From Candidatus Rokubacteria bacterium 13_1_40CM_69_27 (GTDB lineage Bacteria; Methylomirabilota; Methylomirabilia; Rokubacteriales; CSP1-6), in contig MNEF01000116.1 of NCBI GenBank assembly GCA_001917535.1, forward strand, positions 54,077 to 118,076: 64,000 bases of DNA, written 5' to 3'. Every line of letters starts with the position of its first letter. The stretch's first letter is position 1. Of the stretch, positions 44,776 through 54,804 are shown piece by piece. Position numbers and translations under genes: made by a program. Below the pieces are notes generated by a model that was given only the letters and a program-made list of their open reading frames with translations, had not been told where the DNA came from and made no database searches.

Positions 44776-47700
44776 TCAGGTCCCCCCCGCCGTCTCCCGG
44801 GCGCTGCCGGCATTGCGCCGACGCCAGCGTCCGACGGCGCCGATCCGGCGCAGCACTCCGGGGCCGAGCCGCCGCAACGCAATCTCCGGAACCAGCATGA
44901 CGGCGACCAAGCCGACCAGCCACGGCCAACTCTCTACCGCGATGCGCGACTGCCGCCGCGACTTCAGAAACGCCTCGCGGGGCAGACCCAGGGGGCCGCC
45001 ACCCGTGAGCTCGGTCAGCTCCCGCAGCCCTGCTTCGTCCACCCCGAGATCCCGCAACTCCTGAGCATACGGTACCACCAAGCCGGCGATCTGCGAGCCA
45101 ACTACGCGGTCGTTGCGGCGCTGGGCCATGCCGATCAGGTAGACGCCCTCCTGGGGGGCCGGGAAGCGCCCGCGGTACCGCCCGGGCGCTACCTGCTCCA
45201 GATCGATTACCGTCCGATCCCGGGCGGGCGCGACCACCCCGACCTGGGTGTCCAGGAAGTTGATGAACTCGCCTTTGGCGTCGACGGCGTCGACCAGGAC
45301 CTCACCCACTCCATCGCGGCGCTCGACGAGCGCGACCGTGTCACTGCGCGAGCCGCTGCGCAGCGTCCAGCGCGTGAGCTGGGCCCAGAACTTGTTGAAC
45401 TCCCGCCACCGGAGCCAGAGCACGCCCCACTTGGCCTTGGCGTCGGAAGTGAAGGCGGCGGCGCGGCCGAGCCCGTAGCGCCAGGTGGCCAGAATCGGAT
45501 CCTCCTGGTGGCTCATCAGCACCAGATCGCCCGTGCTCTTGAGCGTCGTGGCCACGTAGCCGCCGAGCGGCGGGACCGACTTCCAGTCGATGTCCTGCAT
45601 GGCCTCGTGCCCGGGCGCCGTCAGCTGCGGCTTGAACGGCTGCTCGACCAGCGAGGCTTTGGAGGCGAGCTGGGTCTCCAGGGTGAAGATACGCGGGATT
45701 GTCTGCGAGTCCTCCGTGTAGTAGAAGCGCCCGCGGCCCCACTTGGCCAGGTCCACCATGAGCTGCAGATCGGCGTCCTTGCCGATCGCCACCGTCGAGA
45801 CGGTGATCTTGTCCTTGGCCATGCGGCGCAGCAGCCCCGCGAAGTCGCCCCGGGTCATCTGCCCGTCGCTCAGGAAGATGACGTGCTTGAGCAGGGCCGG
45901 GCGCTCGAACAGCACCGCGTAGGCCTCCTTCAGCGCCGGGTAGCCGTCCGTGCCGCCGCCGGCCTTGATCGTGGCGATGGCGTGGTGGATGGCGCCCTTG
46001 TCCCTGGCCTGGCGCACGGGCACGTCCCAGATGAACTCCGTGTCCCAGCTCATGACGCCGACCTCGTTGCGCTCGTCGAGCAGGTCGACGACGAGGTGGG
46101 CCGCTTCCTTCGCGAGGTCGAGCTTCGTCACCTTCTCGTCCCCGGTGGACATCGCCATCGAGCCCGACCGGTCGATGGAGAGCACGACGGCGAGGCTCGG
46201 AATCTCGATCTTCTGCTTGACCTCCATCGTGACCGGCAGGGCTTCCTCGATCGGCGTGCGGTAGTAGCCGCCGAGTCCGAAGCTCTCCTCGCCGCCGACC
46301 ATGATGAGGCCACCGCCGTACTCGCGGACGTAGTCGCGGATGTTCACCATCTGGCCCCGGGCGAGCTTCAGCGAGGAGACGTTGGAGAGGACGATCCCGT
46401 CGTACTTCTGCAGACCCCCCATGTCCTTGGGGATCTGCGAGGCGTCGACGACCGTCACCTCGATGTTCTGCGAGCGGAGCGCGGCGGCCAGCGACTGGGC
46501 GTGACTCCGGTCCTTGTCGGCCAGCAATACCTGGGGGCGGCCCCGCACGACGACGGTGCCGACGGCGCGGTTGTTGTCCTCGATGGTGTCGCCGTCGACC
46601 TCCAGGGCGGCCTGGTAAACGTGGATGCCGCTGGCGTCCAGCGACTGCCGGTAGCTGAAGACGTTCTTGCCGGCGTTGAGTTGGACCACCTGGGAGCCGA
46701 GGAACTCGCCGTTCCGGAACAGGCTGAGCCGGGCCTGCGTGTCCTTGAGGCTCCAGGCCACGACCTTGGCCTGGAACGGCTCCCCGAACTTCACCTCCTG
46801 CGGGAGCACCAGCGACTCGGCCACGACTTCCTGCTCGAAGGTCAGGGGCGCCGGCACGTAAAAGAGGTCGGCGCCGGCGTCCTTGGCCGCCTGGGCCGCC
46901 GCCAGAGCATTGCCCGTGGTCTGGCGACCGTCGGTGAGCATCACGATGCGGTTGGCCTGGCCGGGCGGCAGCGTGGCCAGCGCGAGCTGGATCGCCTGGA
47001 AGAGATTCGTCCCTCGGGAGCTGACCTGCGCCTTCGGGCGCTCCAGCGTCGGCTTGTTGGCCAGTGCCTGATCGACGACGGCGTCCTCGCCGAAGACGAT
47101 CAGGCTCGCACGGTCGCCGCTCCGCATCGATTTCACCGCCTCGCCCGCGAATCGCCAGGAACGCTCCCGCGCGGCCAGGCTGATGCTGTCCGAGTGGTCG
47201 AGGAGGAAGACGATGTTCTGGCGGTCCACCCAGCGCGGCAGGGTCGGCTTGAAGAAGGTGGCGCAGAGAACGATGACGAGCGCGCAGCGGAGCGCCAGCG
47301 CCCAGCGGTCGCCGGCGGCGCCCGGGAGCGCGAGGCGCCCACCCGTCTGCCGGCGCACGTAGAGGACTCCCTCGATCGCCAGCAGGATGACGGCGATCAG
47401 GACGAACAGCTGCCACAGCTCGCGCTGGATGGGGATCGGCGTGGCCGCCTCGGGGTCTCGGCCAGGGGCCGCGGGCAGCGGCCGGGGCGCGATGTTGGAC
47501 TCCTCGGCATCGGCCAAATTCACGGCGACGCGCATCTCCCCCCTGGCCGTGCCGAGCGTGTAGACGCCCACCTCGTCCGTCTCGGTGAAGCTCACCACGC
47601 CGCGCGTGACGTTCGCCTTCACGCGGCGCCCGCCCGGCGTCGTCACCGTGACCTCGGTCACCCCGTGTGCCACCGGCAGCAGGATCGGCTGGCCGGCCGC

Positions 47701-49176
47701 CAGCTGGAGACTCGACTGGTCGAGCCCGGCCGGATGCAGCCAGCGGAGGCCGTTCGAGAGGATCAGGGGGAAAGCGACCCGCAGCGGAAAGTCCGTCTTG
47801 AAGAGGTCGAAGCCGAAGAAGATCGCCTTCCGGTCGGGCTCCTCCAGGGCGTAGATGAGCGGGCCGCCCACGGCCTCGACCAGCGGCCGTCCGGCGGCGA
47901 GCGGCCGGACGCGGAGGGCGTCCTCGATCACGACCTTCGCGAACTCGACGTGCCGCATCACGGGATGGGTGCGGTCCCAGTCCATGATCACAGGGCGCTC
48001 GATCCGCCCCAGCGCTTCCAGGGGCACGTCCGGCGGCACCGTGTTGACGAAGATGAACCGCCCGGCGCCGACGCGAGGCGGCGTCACCGAGTCGAGCACG
48101 ACGACGTCGGCCTCGCCCATGCCGCCCTGGTACTGCTCCGGCATCTGCACCTCGAGCGCCACATGCGGATCCGTCCTGAGGACCTTCTCCAGGAACAGGT
48201 TCCCCGGACTCACGAGCAGGACCTGGATCTTCCGCGGGGGCGGCAGGACGGCGTAGGCGACGTTGTCGGTCGCCAGGTCGTCCCGGAGGTCGATGCTCGC
48301 CTTGACCGTGCCCCCACCGGTGTGGCTGAAGGGCAGGACCACGGCGCGCCGGACGTTGGGCTCGAGCGTCAGGGGCTTCTCGGCGATCGGGGTGCCGTCG
48401 AGTTCGAGCGTGAACGTGAATGTCTGCGTCTCCGCCGAGTAATTCACGAAGGAGGCGAAGGCCTGGTAGTCGTAGGAGCCGTAGTAATTCTTGCGGACCG
48501 CCAGGTTGGTGATCCCCACGTTCCGTCCACCCTGGCCGACGCTGACCCAGCGCAGCCGGGGATCGGCCATCTCCGGGGTCGCCGGAAGGTTGAAGGCGCC
48601 GTCGGTGAAGACGTAGATCGCCGCGCGCGGGTCCGCCCCCACCAGCGCCCGAGCGGTCCGCACCGCCTCGGGCATCCGGTGGGGCAGATCGCGCGGCTGG
48701 GCGGCGCGGATGGCCGCCACCGCGTGCTCGCGCTCGCGGGAGAGCGGGGCGAGCACCCGGGGATGCACGCCCGTCTCGACGACCATCACCTCCGCGCCCT
48801 CGCCGAGCCGGCCGACCAGCGCTGCGGCCTGCGACCGGGCGACCGCGAAGCGCGACGAGCCGGCGTCGCGCGCCTTCATCGAGGCCGAAGTGTCCAAGAC
48901 GATGACGACCTTGCGCGCGCCCTGGCCCATCACGGTCACCGCCGGTCGCGCCAGCGCCAGCGTGAGCGCGAGCAGGGCCAGGATCTGCAAGATCAGGAGG
49001 GGGTCACGCTGCAACCGCTGGAAGAAGGCCGAGGCCTCCCGATCGCGGAGCGAGGGATCCCACAGGAGCAGGCTCGGAACCGTGTGCTCGCGCCGCCGGA
49101 CCTTCAGGAAATAGAGCAGGACCAGGGGGAGTGAGAGCGCGAAGACCGCGAACGCCAGGGGCGAGAGAAAGCTCAT
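44776..49176 (-). CDS. Giant membrane protein with three VWA domains and a glutamine-amidotransferase-like segment
   Basis: 1466 aa, apparently a fusion of two or three Bat-type proteins. Residues 1-620: two N-terminal helices, VWA with MIDAS D95-T-S-A-S99, and a C-terminal membrane helix near 600. Residues 620-1466: a helix near 645, a VWA-like domain with D660-H-S-D-S664, a segment GGGLIMVGGEESFG (about 955-968) like class-I glutamine-amidotransferase-fold proteins, a third VWA with D1002-R-S-G-S1006, and a last helix near 1420. Member of the MoxR/DUF58/Bat set; a metal-ion dependent adhesion or chaperone role is expected. Confidence 0.85.
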   Translation of the reverse strand: MSFLSPLAFAVFALSLPLVLLYFLKVRRREHTVPSLLLWDPSLRDREASAFFQRLQRDPLLILQILALLALTLALARPAVTVMGQGARKVVIVLDTSASMKARDAGSSRFAVARSQAAALVGRLGEGAEVMVVETGVHPRVLAPLSREREHAVAAIRAAQPRDLPHRMPEAVRTARALVGADPRAAIYVFTDGAFNLPATPEMADPRLRWVSVGQGGRNVGITNLAVRKNYYGSYDYQAFASFVNYSAETQTFTFTLELDGTPIAEKPLTLEPNVRRAVVLPFSHTGGGTVKASIDLRDDLATDNVAYAVLPPPRKIQVLLVSPGNLFLEKVLRTDPHVALEVQMPEQYQGGMGEADVVVLDSVTPPRVGAGRFIFVNTVPPDVPLEALGRIERPVIMDWDRTHPVMRHVEFAKVVIEDALRVRPLAAGRPLVEAVGGPLIYALEEPDRKAIFFGFDLFKTDFPLRVAFPLILSNGLRWLHPAGLDQSSLQLAAGQPILLPVAHGVTEVTVTTPGGRRVKANVTRGVVSFTETDEVGVYTLGTARGEMRVAVNLADAEESNIAPRPLPAAPGRDPEAATPIPIQRELWQLFVLIAVILLAIEGVLYVRRQTGGRLALPGAAGDRWALALRCALVIVLCATFFKPTLPRWVDRQNIVFLLDHSDSISLAARERSWRFAGEAVKSMRSGDRASLIVFGEDAVVDQALANKPTLERPKAQVSSRGTNLFQAIQLALATLPPGQANRIVMLTDGRQTTGNALAAAQAAKDAGADLFYVPAPLTFEQEVVAESLVLPQEVKFGEPFQAKVVAWSLKDTQARLSLFRNGEFLGSQVVQLNAGKNVFSYRQSLDASGIHVYQAALEVDGDTIEDNNRAVGTVVVRGRPQVLLADKDRSHAQSLAAALRSQNIEVTVVDASQIPKDMGGLQKYDGIVLSNVSSLKLARGQMVNIRDYVREYGGGLIMVGGEESFGLGGYYRTPIEEALPVTMEVKQKIEIPSLAVVLSIDRSGSMAMSTGDEKVTKLDLAKEAAHLVVDLLDERNEVGVMSWDTEFIWDVPVRQARDKGAIHHAIATIKAGGGTDGYPALKEAYAVLFERPALLKHVIFLSDGQMTRGDFAGLLRRMAKDKITVSTVAIGKDADLQLMVDLAKWGRGRFYYTEDSQTIPRIFTLETQLASKASLVEQPFKPQLTAPGHEAMQDIDWKSVPPLGGYVATTLKSTGDLVLMSHQEDPILATWRYGLGRAAAFTSDAKAKWGVLWLRWREFNKFWAQLTRWTLRSGSRSDTVALVERRDGVGEVLVDAVDAKGEFINFLDTQVGVVAPARDRTVIDLEQVAPGRYRGRFPAPQEGVYLIGMAQRRNDRVVGSQIAGLVVPYAQELRDLGVDEAGLRELTELTGGGPLGLPREAFLKSRRQSRIAVESWPWLVGLVAVMLVPEIALRRLGPGVLRRIGAVGRWRRRNAGSARETAGGT

Positions 49177-49186
49177 GCCCGGCCCC

Positions 49187-50077
49187 TCATGCCAGTACCA
49201 GCCCGCGCAGGTGGGACAGCACGAACTCCTCGAAGGGCGTGTCGGTGCTCGCGCGGCGGTAGCCGATCTCCTGCGTGCGGCAGAAGGCCTCCACGCGCTC
49301 CAGGAACACGTGGAGCCGCTCGCGATAGGCGCGCAGCGCGTCGCCGTCCACCGTCAGCTCGCGGACCTCGCCGGTCTCGCTGTCGTGCAGGCGGAGGTCG
49401 CCCCCCAGGGTGGGGTTCAGCTCCTCGGCGTCCAGCAGGTGGACGACATGGACCTCGAAGCGCCGCTCGCGCAGCGCGCGGACGCCGGCTTCGAAGCCCT
49501 GCGGGTCGAGCAGATCCGAAACGAGCACCACCAGCCCCGGCTCGCGCGCGCGCATCGCATAGTTGGCCAGCCCCTCGTTCAGGCTCGTCGCGCCGCCCGA
49601 CTTCAGGGAAACCAAGAAGTCCACCAGCGCCACGAACTGGTTGCGACCGCGCACCGGGGGCCACCCCTCGCTCACCTTCTCCCGCAGCACGCCGACGCCT
49701 ACGCGTTCGAGATTGACCAGGCCGACGAAGCCGATGGCGGCGGCCAGGCGGGCGGCATAGGCGAGCTTGGTCGGCTGGCCGAAGCCCATGGAGTTCGACG
49801 CGTCGACGAGCAGGTGCAGACACAGATCCTCCTCGTCGACGAAGAGCTTGACGTGCAGGCGGTCAAGCCGAGCATAGATGTTCCAGTCGACGTAGCGGAG
49901 ATCGTCGCCGACCCCATAGGGCCGATAGTCCGAAAACTCCACGCTCTGGCCCTTGCGCGGACTGCGGCGCTCGCCCTTCGCCCGCCCCCGGAACGTCCGG
50001 CGCGACGCCACCGAGAGACGCTCGAGCTGGGCGAGGAAATCGGGGGTGAAGAAGCCGTGGTGGGTCGCCGTCGTCAC
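49187..50077 (-). CDS. DUF58 (MoxR-associated) protein
   Basis: 296 aa. The DUF58 hallmark VEFSDYRPYGVGDDLRYVDWN is at about 46-66, then a VWA-like part with VDASNSMGFG. Works with MoxR AAA+ ATPases in envelope or metal-enzyme maturation. It lies between the VWA giant (10 nt away) and the 489-aa gene (5 nt away). Confidence 0.9.
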   Translation of the reverse strand: MTTATHHGFFTPDFLAQLERLSVASRRTFRGRAKGERRSPRKGQSVEFSDYRPYGVGDDLRYVDWNIYARLDRLHVKLFVDEEDLCLHLLVDASNSMGFGQPTKLAYAARLAAAIGFVGLVNLERVGVGVLREKVSEGWPPVRGRNQFVALVDFLVSLKSGGATSLNEGLANYAMRAREPGLVVLVSDLLDPQGFEAGVRALRERRFEVHVVHLLDAEELNPTLGGDLRLHDSETGEVRELTVDGDALRAYRERLHVFLERVEAFCRTQEIGYRRASTDTPFEEFVLSHLRGLVLA

Positions 50078-50082
50078 GGCTC

Positions 50083-51552
50083 TCAGCGCTCGTCGAGGGC
50101 CTGGAAGTAGTCCTTGATCTGCTCGTGATAGTCGCGCGGCACCTGCTCGCGCGCCAGCGCGTCCTCCATGGCCTTGCGATACTGGCCGATGACGCCCATA
50201 TAAAGCAGCCGTGAGGGCATCTTCCCGCCCTGGCCCGTCATGTTGGTGTCATAGCCCTCCTTGCGACCCCGACGGGCCTCGCCCTCGACCCCGACGTCGT
50301 AGGCGTTGGCCCGCAGCCGCTGGCTCGCATCTCCTTTGGCGGAGGGGCTCTTGCCCTTGCCGGGCAGGAGACCCTCGCCCTCGCCGAAATCCTGCTCGTC
50401 GGCGCCGCTGGCGCCCCGACCGCGGTTGCGCTCGCCGCGCGCGCCACGCTCGCTCTCGCGCCCGCCCCGCAGCCCCTTGCCCGACCGCTGCGCCTCTTCC
50501 ATCGCGCGCAGCTTGTTCAGCGCCTTTTCCATCGCCTCCAGCGCCCTATCTTGTTGTCCGTACTCGAGCGCTTCCATGCCCTCGGCGACGTCGGAGCCCC
50601 AGCTGCCCCCACCCTTGCGCCCGAGCCGTTCCATCTCCTCGAGCAGCTCGCGGAGCTTCTTGGGCGAGATCTGGTCGGGCCGGAGGCCCCCGGTCAGCGC
50701 CTTCGACTTCCGGAAGACCATCTTGTACTGGCTCGCGGTGAAGTCCGACTGGAGATCGGGCAGACGGTCGACCTGCTCGAGCAGCCGCAGGCGCTCGTCG
50801 CCTTTCTTCAGGAAGCTGTTGAAGTCCGGACGCTGCGTGGCCAGCGACGTGTCCTTGAAGATGGCGCTGAGGTCACCCGCCGTCGCCGCGCCGCCCGTCC
50901 CCGCGCGCTGGACAAAGTCCCGCTCATCGAACGCGGGCTTCCGGAGCGCGTCCTTGGGCAGGGACCGCCGATCCTGCTGCACCAGCTCGCCACCGGAGCG
51001 GTCGGTCGGCTCCTCCGATTCGGACAAGGGCGAGAGATCGGGGAAGCGGCCGGTGAGCAGCGGAACCGGCGGGCCCAGCGCCAGCACGAGCGCGGCCAGC
51101 GCCGGCACCGGCAGCCACCACACCTCGCGAGGGAGCACGCGCGGCACGATCTGCCGCGGCTCGACCGCGCCGACCCGCGCGGTTGCGTCGGCGACGAGCG
51201 CGGCGACCAGCGGCGTACGGTCGGGACGATTCGACCATTCGAGCGCCGTCGCCACGCGATCCTGAAGCCCGAAGGCGCGGTCGGCCAGCCGGGCCGCCTC
51301 CGTCGGCGACACGCGCTTCGCCAGGCCCCACACGGCGCCGGCGGCCAGGCCCAGGGGCACGAGCGCGCCCGCCGCGACGAGCGCCCAGGCGCCGAACGCG
51401 ACCTTCAGGACGAGCGCGACGACGCCGGCGACGGCGCCGTAGAAGGCGCCTCGCAGGGCGTAGTGCTCGGCCCGACGCCAGCGCACCTGCGCCGTGATGC
51501 GCCGCACGAGACCTTCGAGCGCCTCGGGATGGGGTCCAGACCCGTCCGGCAT
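50083..51552 (-). CDS. DUF4175-like membrane protein, function unknown
   Basis: 489 aa. Three hydrophobic segments (about 32-50, 55-72 and 145-165) then a long charged, low-complexity region (Arg/Gly/Glu) and a C-terminal segment SRLLYMGVIGQYRKAMEDALAREQVPRDY. Such N-terminally anchored proteins with long hydrophilic domains often accompany MoxR/Bat operons. No enzymatic motif is seen. Confidence 0.75.
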   Translation of the reverse strand: MPDGSGPHPEALEGLVRRITAQVRWRRAEHYALRGAFYGAVAGVVALVLKVAFGAWALVAAGALVPLGLAAGAVWGLAKRVSPTEAARLADRAFGLQDRVATALEWSNRPDRTPLVAALVADATARVGAVEPRQIVPRVLPREVWWLPVPALAALVLALGPPVPLLTGRFPDLSPLSESEEPTDRSGGELVQQDRRSLPKDALRKPAFDERDFVQRAGTGGAATAGDLSAIFKDTSLATQRPDFNSFLKKGDERLRLLEQVDRLPDLQSDFTASQYKMVFRKSKALTGGLRPDQISPKKLRELLEEMERLGRKGGGSWGSDVAEGMEALEYGQQDRALEAMEKALNKLRAMEEAQRSGKGLRGGRESERGARGERNRGRGASGADEQDFGEGEGLLPGKGKSPSAKGDASQRLRANAYDVGVEGEARRGRKEGYDTNMTGQGGKMPSRLLYMGVIGQYRKAMEDALAREQVPRDYHEQIKDYFQALDER

Positions 51553-51573
51553 CGTGCCCTCCGGCTCCTGCGC

Positions 51574-52587
51574 TCAGCGCAGGAAGGGTTCCTTGTCCTG
51601 AGCGATCTGGCGCTCGACGCCCTCCACGATGTCGCCGACGAGCGCGTCGACGTCCACGGCCTCGGCCTCGCCCTCGAAGTTCAGGATGATGCGGTGGCGG
51701 AGCGCCGGAGCCGCCAGGGCCTTCAGATCCTCGACGCTCACGTTGTAGCGCCCGTCGGCGAGCGCCCGAACCTTTGCGCCCAGCACCAGTGCCTGGGCGC
51801 CGCGCGGGCTGGCGCCGTAGCGCACGAAGCGGCGCGTCGCGTCCGGCGCGTGCTCCCACTCCGGGTGGGTCGCCATGACGACGGCCGAGGCGAGATCGCG
51901 CACGTGAGAGGCGATGGGGACCTCGCGGACCAGCTCCCGGTGGGCGAGCACGGTGGGGCCGGTCATGACGCGATTGACGCTGACCGGGCGCGCGTGGGTC
52001 GTGCGGTCGATGATGGCGTTCAGTTCCTCGAGCGCCGGGTAGCGGACGCGCAGCTTGAAGATGAAGCGGTCGAGCTGCGCCTCCGGCAACGGGTACGTGC
52101 CCTCCATCTCGATGGGGTTCTGAGTGGCCAGGACGAAGAACGGCGACGGCAGCGGGCGGGACGCCCCGCCCACCGTCACGCAGCCCTCCTGCATCCCCTC
52201 CAGCAGGGCCGACTGGGTCTTCGGCGTCGCCCGGTTGATCTCGTCGGCCAGCAGGATGTGGGCGAAGATGGGGCCCTGCTGGAACTGGAAGTGCTTCCGG
52301 CCGGCGGCGTCCTCGACGATGATGTTCGTGCCGATGATGTCGGCCGGCATCAGATCGGGGGTGAATTGGATCCGCGAGAAGGAGAACTCCAGGCCCTCGG
52401 CCAGCGTCTTGATCAGCAGCGTCTTGCCCAGCCCGGGGACGCCCTCCAGGAGCACGTGACCGCCGGCGAACATGCCGATGAGGACGTGGGTGACGATCTC
52501 GCGCTGGCCGACGATCACCTTTTCGACTTCCGCGCGCAGTGCGTTGAAGGCGGAGACAAACTCCTGGACCCGAGCCTCCTGCGTCAT
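51574..52587 (-). CDS. MoxR-family AAA+ ATPase
   Basis: 337 aa. Walker A EGVPGLGKT at 48-56; Walker B ILLADEINR near 110; sensor ATQNPIEMEGTYPLPEAQ. Starts at 52587, where AGGAGG precedes ATG by 5 nt; an in-frame longer start is not needed. Heads the operon moxR - DUF4175-like - DUF58 - VWA - TPR. Confidence 0.94.
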   Translation of the reverse strand: MTQEARVQEFVSAFNALRAEVEKVIVGQREIVTHVLIGMFAGGHVLLEGVPGLGKTLLIKTLAEGLEFSFSRIQFTPDLMPADIIGTNIIVEDAAGRKHFQFQQGPIFAHILLADEINRATPKTQSALLEGMQEGCVTVGGASRPLPSPFFVLATQNPIEMEGTYPLPEAQLDRFIFKLRVRYPALEELNAIIDRTTHARPVSVNRVMTGPTVLAHRELVREVPIASHVRDLASAVVMATHPEWEHAPDATRRFVRYGASPRGAQALVLGAKVRALADGRYNVSVEDLKALAAPALRHRIILNFEGEAEAVDVDALVGDIVEGVERQIAQDKEPFLR

Positions 52588-52624
52588 CGAGGCCTCCTCT
52601 TCTCCCGCGCCCGACCTCACTCGA

Positions 52625-52672
52625 TTCTAGGCACAAGCGGGGCGACACTTCTAGGAATAAGCAAGGCGACCG
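52625..52672. repeat. 24-bp tandem direct repeat upstream of moxR
   Basis: Two back-to-back 24-bp units both opening TTCTAGG and sharing AAGC and GGCGAC. The lower strand gives TAGAAT at 52629-52624 as a candidate -10 for moxR, although no good -35 is found. The repeated unit may be a twofold regulator site. Confidence 0.5.
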
Positions 52673-52704
52673 CCAATGCGAGCGCCGGTCCCGGCCGCGT
52701 CACG

Positions 52705-54804
52705 TCACCGGACCGCCACTGGCCGCGTTTCGAGCAGCAGATCGACCGCCCACGCGCCCCGGCCCCGTGCGCCGACGACGATCGGATTCACGTCGAGCGC
52801 CTGCAGACGCTCGCCCAGCGCACCGGCCAGCCGGGCGACGCCGGCGATGGCGGCGACCAGTGCCGGCACGTCGGCGGCCGGCGCGCCCCGAAAGCCCCGC
52901 AGCACACCGAGCGAACGGACCTCCCTCAGCATCGCCAGGATCTCGCCGCGCGTGACCGGCAGCGGCCGCGCAGTCGTATCTCCGAGGAGCTCTGCCTGCA
53001 CGCCGCCGGCGCCGACGACGAGCAGCGGCCCAAAGGTCGGGTCGCGGGTGACGCCGACCAGCACCTCGACGCCATCGACCATCGGCTGGACGAGTAGCCC
53101 CTCGGCCCGGTAGCGCCGCGCCGTGGTCAGCAAGCGCCCCGCCGCCCGGCTCACCTCGTCCGCCGTGCGGAGGTTGAGCGCCAGCGCGCCTGCCTCGGTC
53201 TTGTGCGGCAGGTCGCGGGCCACGACCTTCAGGACGACCGGGAAGCCCAGACGGCGTGCGGCTCGCGCCGCCGCCGCCGGCGTGGCCACGAGCGCCTCGG
53301 GGGCCAGGGGGATCCCCGCCCGGCGGGCCAGCGCGGCGGCCTCTGCGTAGGACAGCGGCCCAGGCCGGGCGGCCGGCGGTCGCAGGCGGGCGCGCTCCAG
53401 CGCCGCCCACCGCGCGTTCCGACGCGCCCAGGCGCTCTGCGCCGCGGCGAAGTCGCGGGCGGCGGCCAGGGCGAGCGCAGCGGTCCTGGGATTCCTGAAG
53501 CAGGCCACGCCCTCCGTGTCGAGCACGGAGATGCCGGCGTCGGTGAGGCTGCCGCCGAGCCAGCAGACCACGACCGGCTTGTCGGCGGCGTGCGCAACGC
53601 GCGCGACGTTCCGCGCCCGCTCGACACCGCGGGCGCCGGTGACCGCGGTCAGGACGGTGTCGATGCGCTCGTCACCCACCACCGTGGCCAGCACCTGCTC
53701 GAAGAGGGCCTCGCTGAGCCCGGCCGTGACGTCGACCGGATTGTCGCGGGTCACGGCGTACTCCGGCAGGAGTGCGGCGAGCGCCCGCCCGGTCGACGCA
53801 CTCAGGCGCGGCAGCGCCAGACCGCGCGCTTCCAGCTGGTCGGCCGTCATGATGGACGCGCCCCCGGAGGTGGTCAGCACGCCGACGCCGCGGCGCGGGC
53901 TCCGTCGCTCCCGGCTGAGGAAGCCCGCGACCTCCACCAGCTCCTCGAAGGTCTCGACGTCGACGATGCTCAGCTGACGCGCCACAGCGCGCCAGGCCTC
54001 GTGCGACCCGGCCAACGCTCCCGTATGGGTCAGCGCGTTGCGACGGCCCGCGCTCGAGCGGCCGAGCTTCAGCGCCACCAGCGGTTTGCCCGTCTCCAGA
54101 AGCCGTCCCGCCGCTGCTTTGAACCGCTCGCCGTCGCGGATGCCCTCGGCCGCCAGCGCGACCGCCCGCGTCCGCGGGTCCTCGGCGAAGTACTCCAGAC
54201 ACTCGGACACCGTGATGCCGATCTCGTTGCCGGTGGAGACCATGGCGCTCACGCCGATCATCCGGTCGAACGCGCGGTTGACGACGACGCCCCCGAGCGC
54301 GCCGCTCTGGGAGGCGATCCCCAGCGCACCCGGGATGAGGCGATCGATGCCGCCGGCCGGCGAGAACGTCAGCGGCACGCGGTCCCAGCAGTTGATGAAT
54401 CCGAGCATGTTGGGTCCGAGCACGGTCATCCCCGCCGCGTCCGCGATCGCCCGCAGCGCTTCCTGCCGGGCCCGCCCCGCCGCGTCGGTCTCGCCGAAGC
54501 CGGCGGTGAGGATGATGGCGTTCGGGATCTTGAGCCGGGCGGCCTCCTCGAGAACAGCCGGCACATCGCCGCCCGGCACGCCGACCCACACCGCGTCGGG
54601 ACGCTCGGGCAGATCGGCCAGGGACGGATAGGCGCGGAGCCCTCCGATCTCGGCGTGCCGCGGATTCACCGGGTAGATCTGACCCGGGTAACCGTGCTTC
54701 TGCAGATAGAGCAGCGGCCGAGCGCCCGGGCGCGTGAGGTCGCTCGGACAACCGACCAGCGCCACGCTGCGTGGGTTGAGGAACGCCGCCAGCCGGGAGC
54801 TCAC
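52705..54804 (-). CDS. ADP-forming acyl-CoA synthetase (fused alpha/beta)
   Basis: 699 aa. N-terminal CoA-binding domain SVALVGCPSD near 14-23, ligase domain with HTGALAGS (catalytic-type His), and C-terminal ATP-grasp (from about 460: GFPVVLKVVARDLPHKTEAG). Makes acetyl-CoA or other acyl-CoA from acid with ATP to ADP. GTG at 54804 overlaps the GT4 stop (GTGA); upstream frame extension is shadow. Confidence 0.9.
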   Translation of the reverse strand: MSSRLAAFLNPRSVALVGCPSDLTRPGARPLLYLQKHGYPGQIYPVNPRHAEIGGLRAYPSLADLPERPDAVWVGVPGGDVPAVLEEAARLKIPNAIILTAGFGETDAAGRARQEALRAIADAAGMTVLGPNMLGFINCWDRVPLTFSPAGGIDRLIPGALGIASQSGALGGVVVNRAFDRMIGVSAMVSTGNEIGITVSECLEYFAEDPRTRAVALAAEGIRDGERFKAAAGRLLETGKPLVALKLGRSSAGRRNALTHTGALAGSHEAWRAVARQLSIVDVETFEELVEVAGFLSRERRSPRRGVGVLTTSGGASIMTADQLEARGLALPRLSASTGRALAALLPEYAVTRDNPVDVTAGLSEALFEQVLATVVGDERIDTVLTAVTGARGVERARNVARVAHAADKPVVVCWLGGSLTDAGISVLDTEGVACFRNPRTAALALAAARDFAAAQSAWARRNARWAALERARLRPPAARPGPLSYAEAAALARRAGIPLAPEALVATPAAAARAARRLGFPVVLKVVARDLPHKTEAGALALNLRTADEVSRAAGRLLTTARRYRAEGLLVQPMVDGVEVLVGVTRDPTFGPLLVVGAGGVQAELLGDTTARPLPVTRGEILAMLREVRSLGVLRGFRGAPAADVPALVAAIAGVARLAGALGERLQALDVNPIVVGARGRGAWAVDLLLETRPVAVR

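Noticed and set aside
45508-49134. 1208-codon open frame on the plus strand
   Set aside because: It is the mirror of the VWA giant; in a GC-rich genome the antisense frame of a minus-strand gene has few stops. Its translation is Arg/His/Asp/Leu-rich with no family signal.
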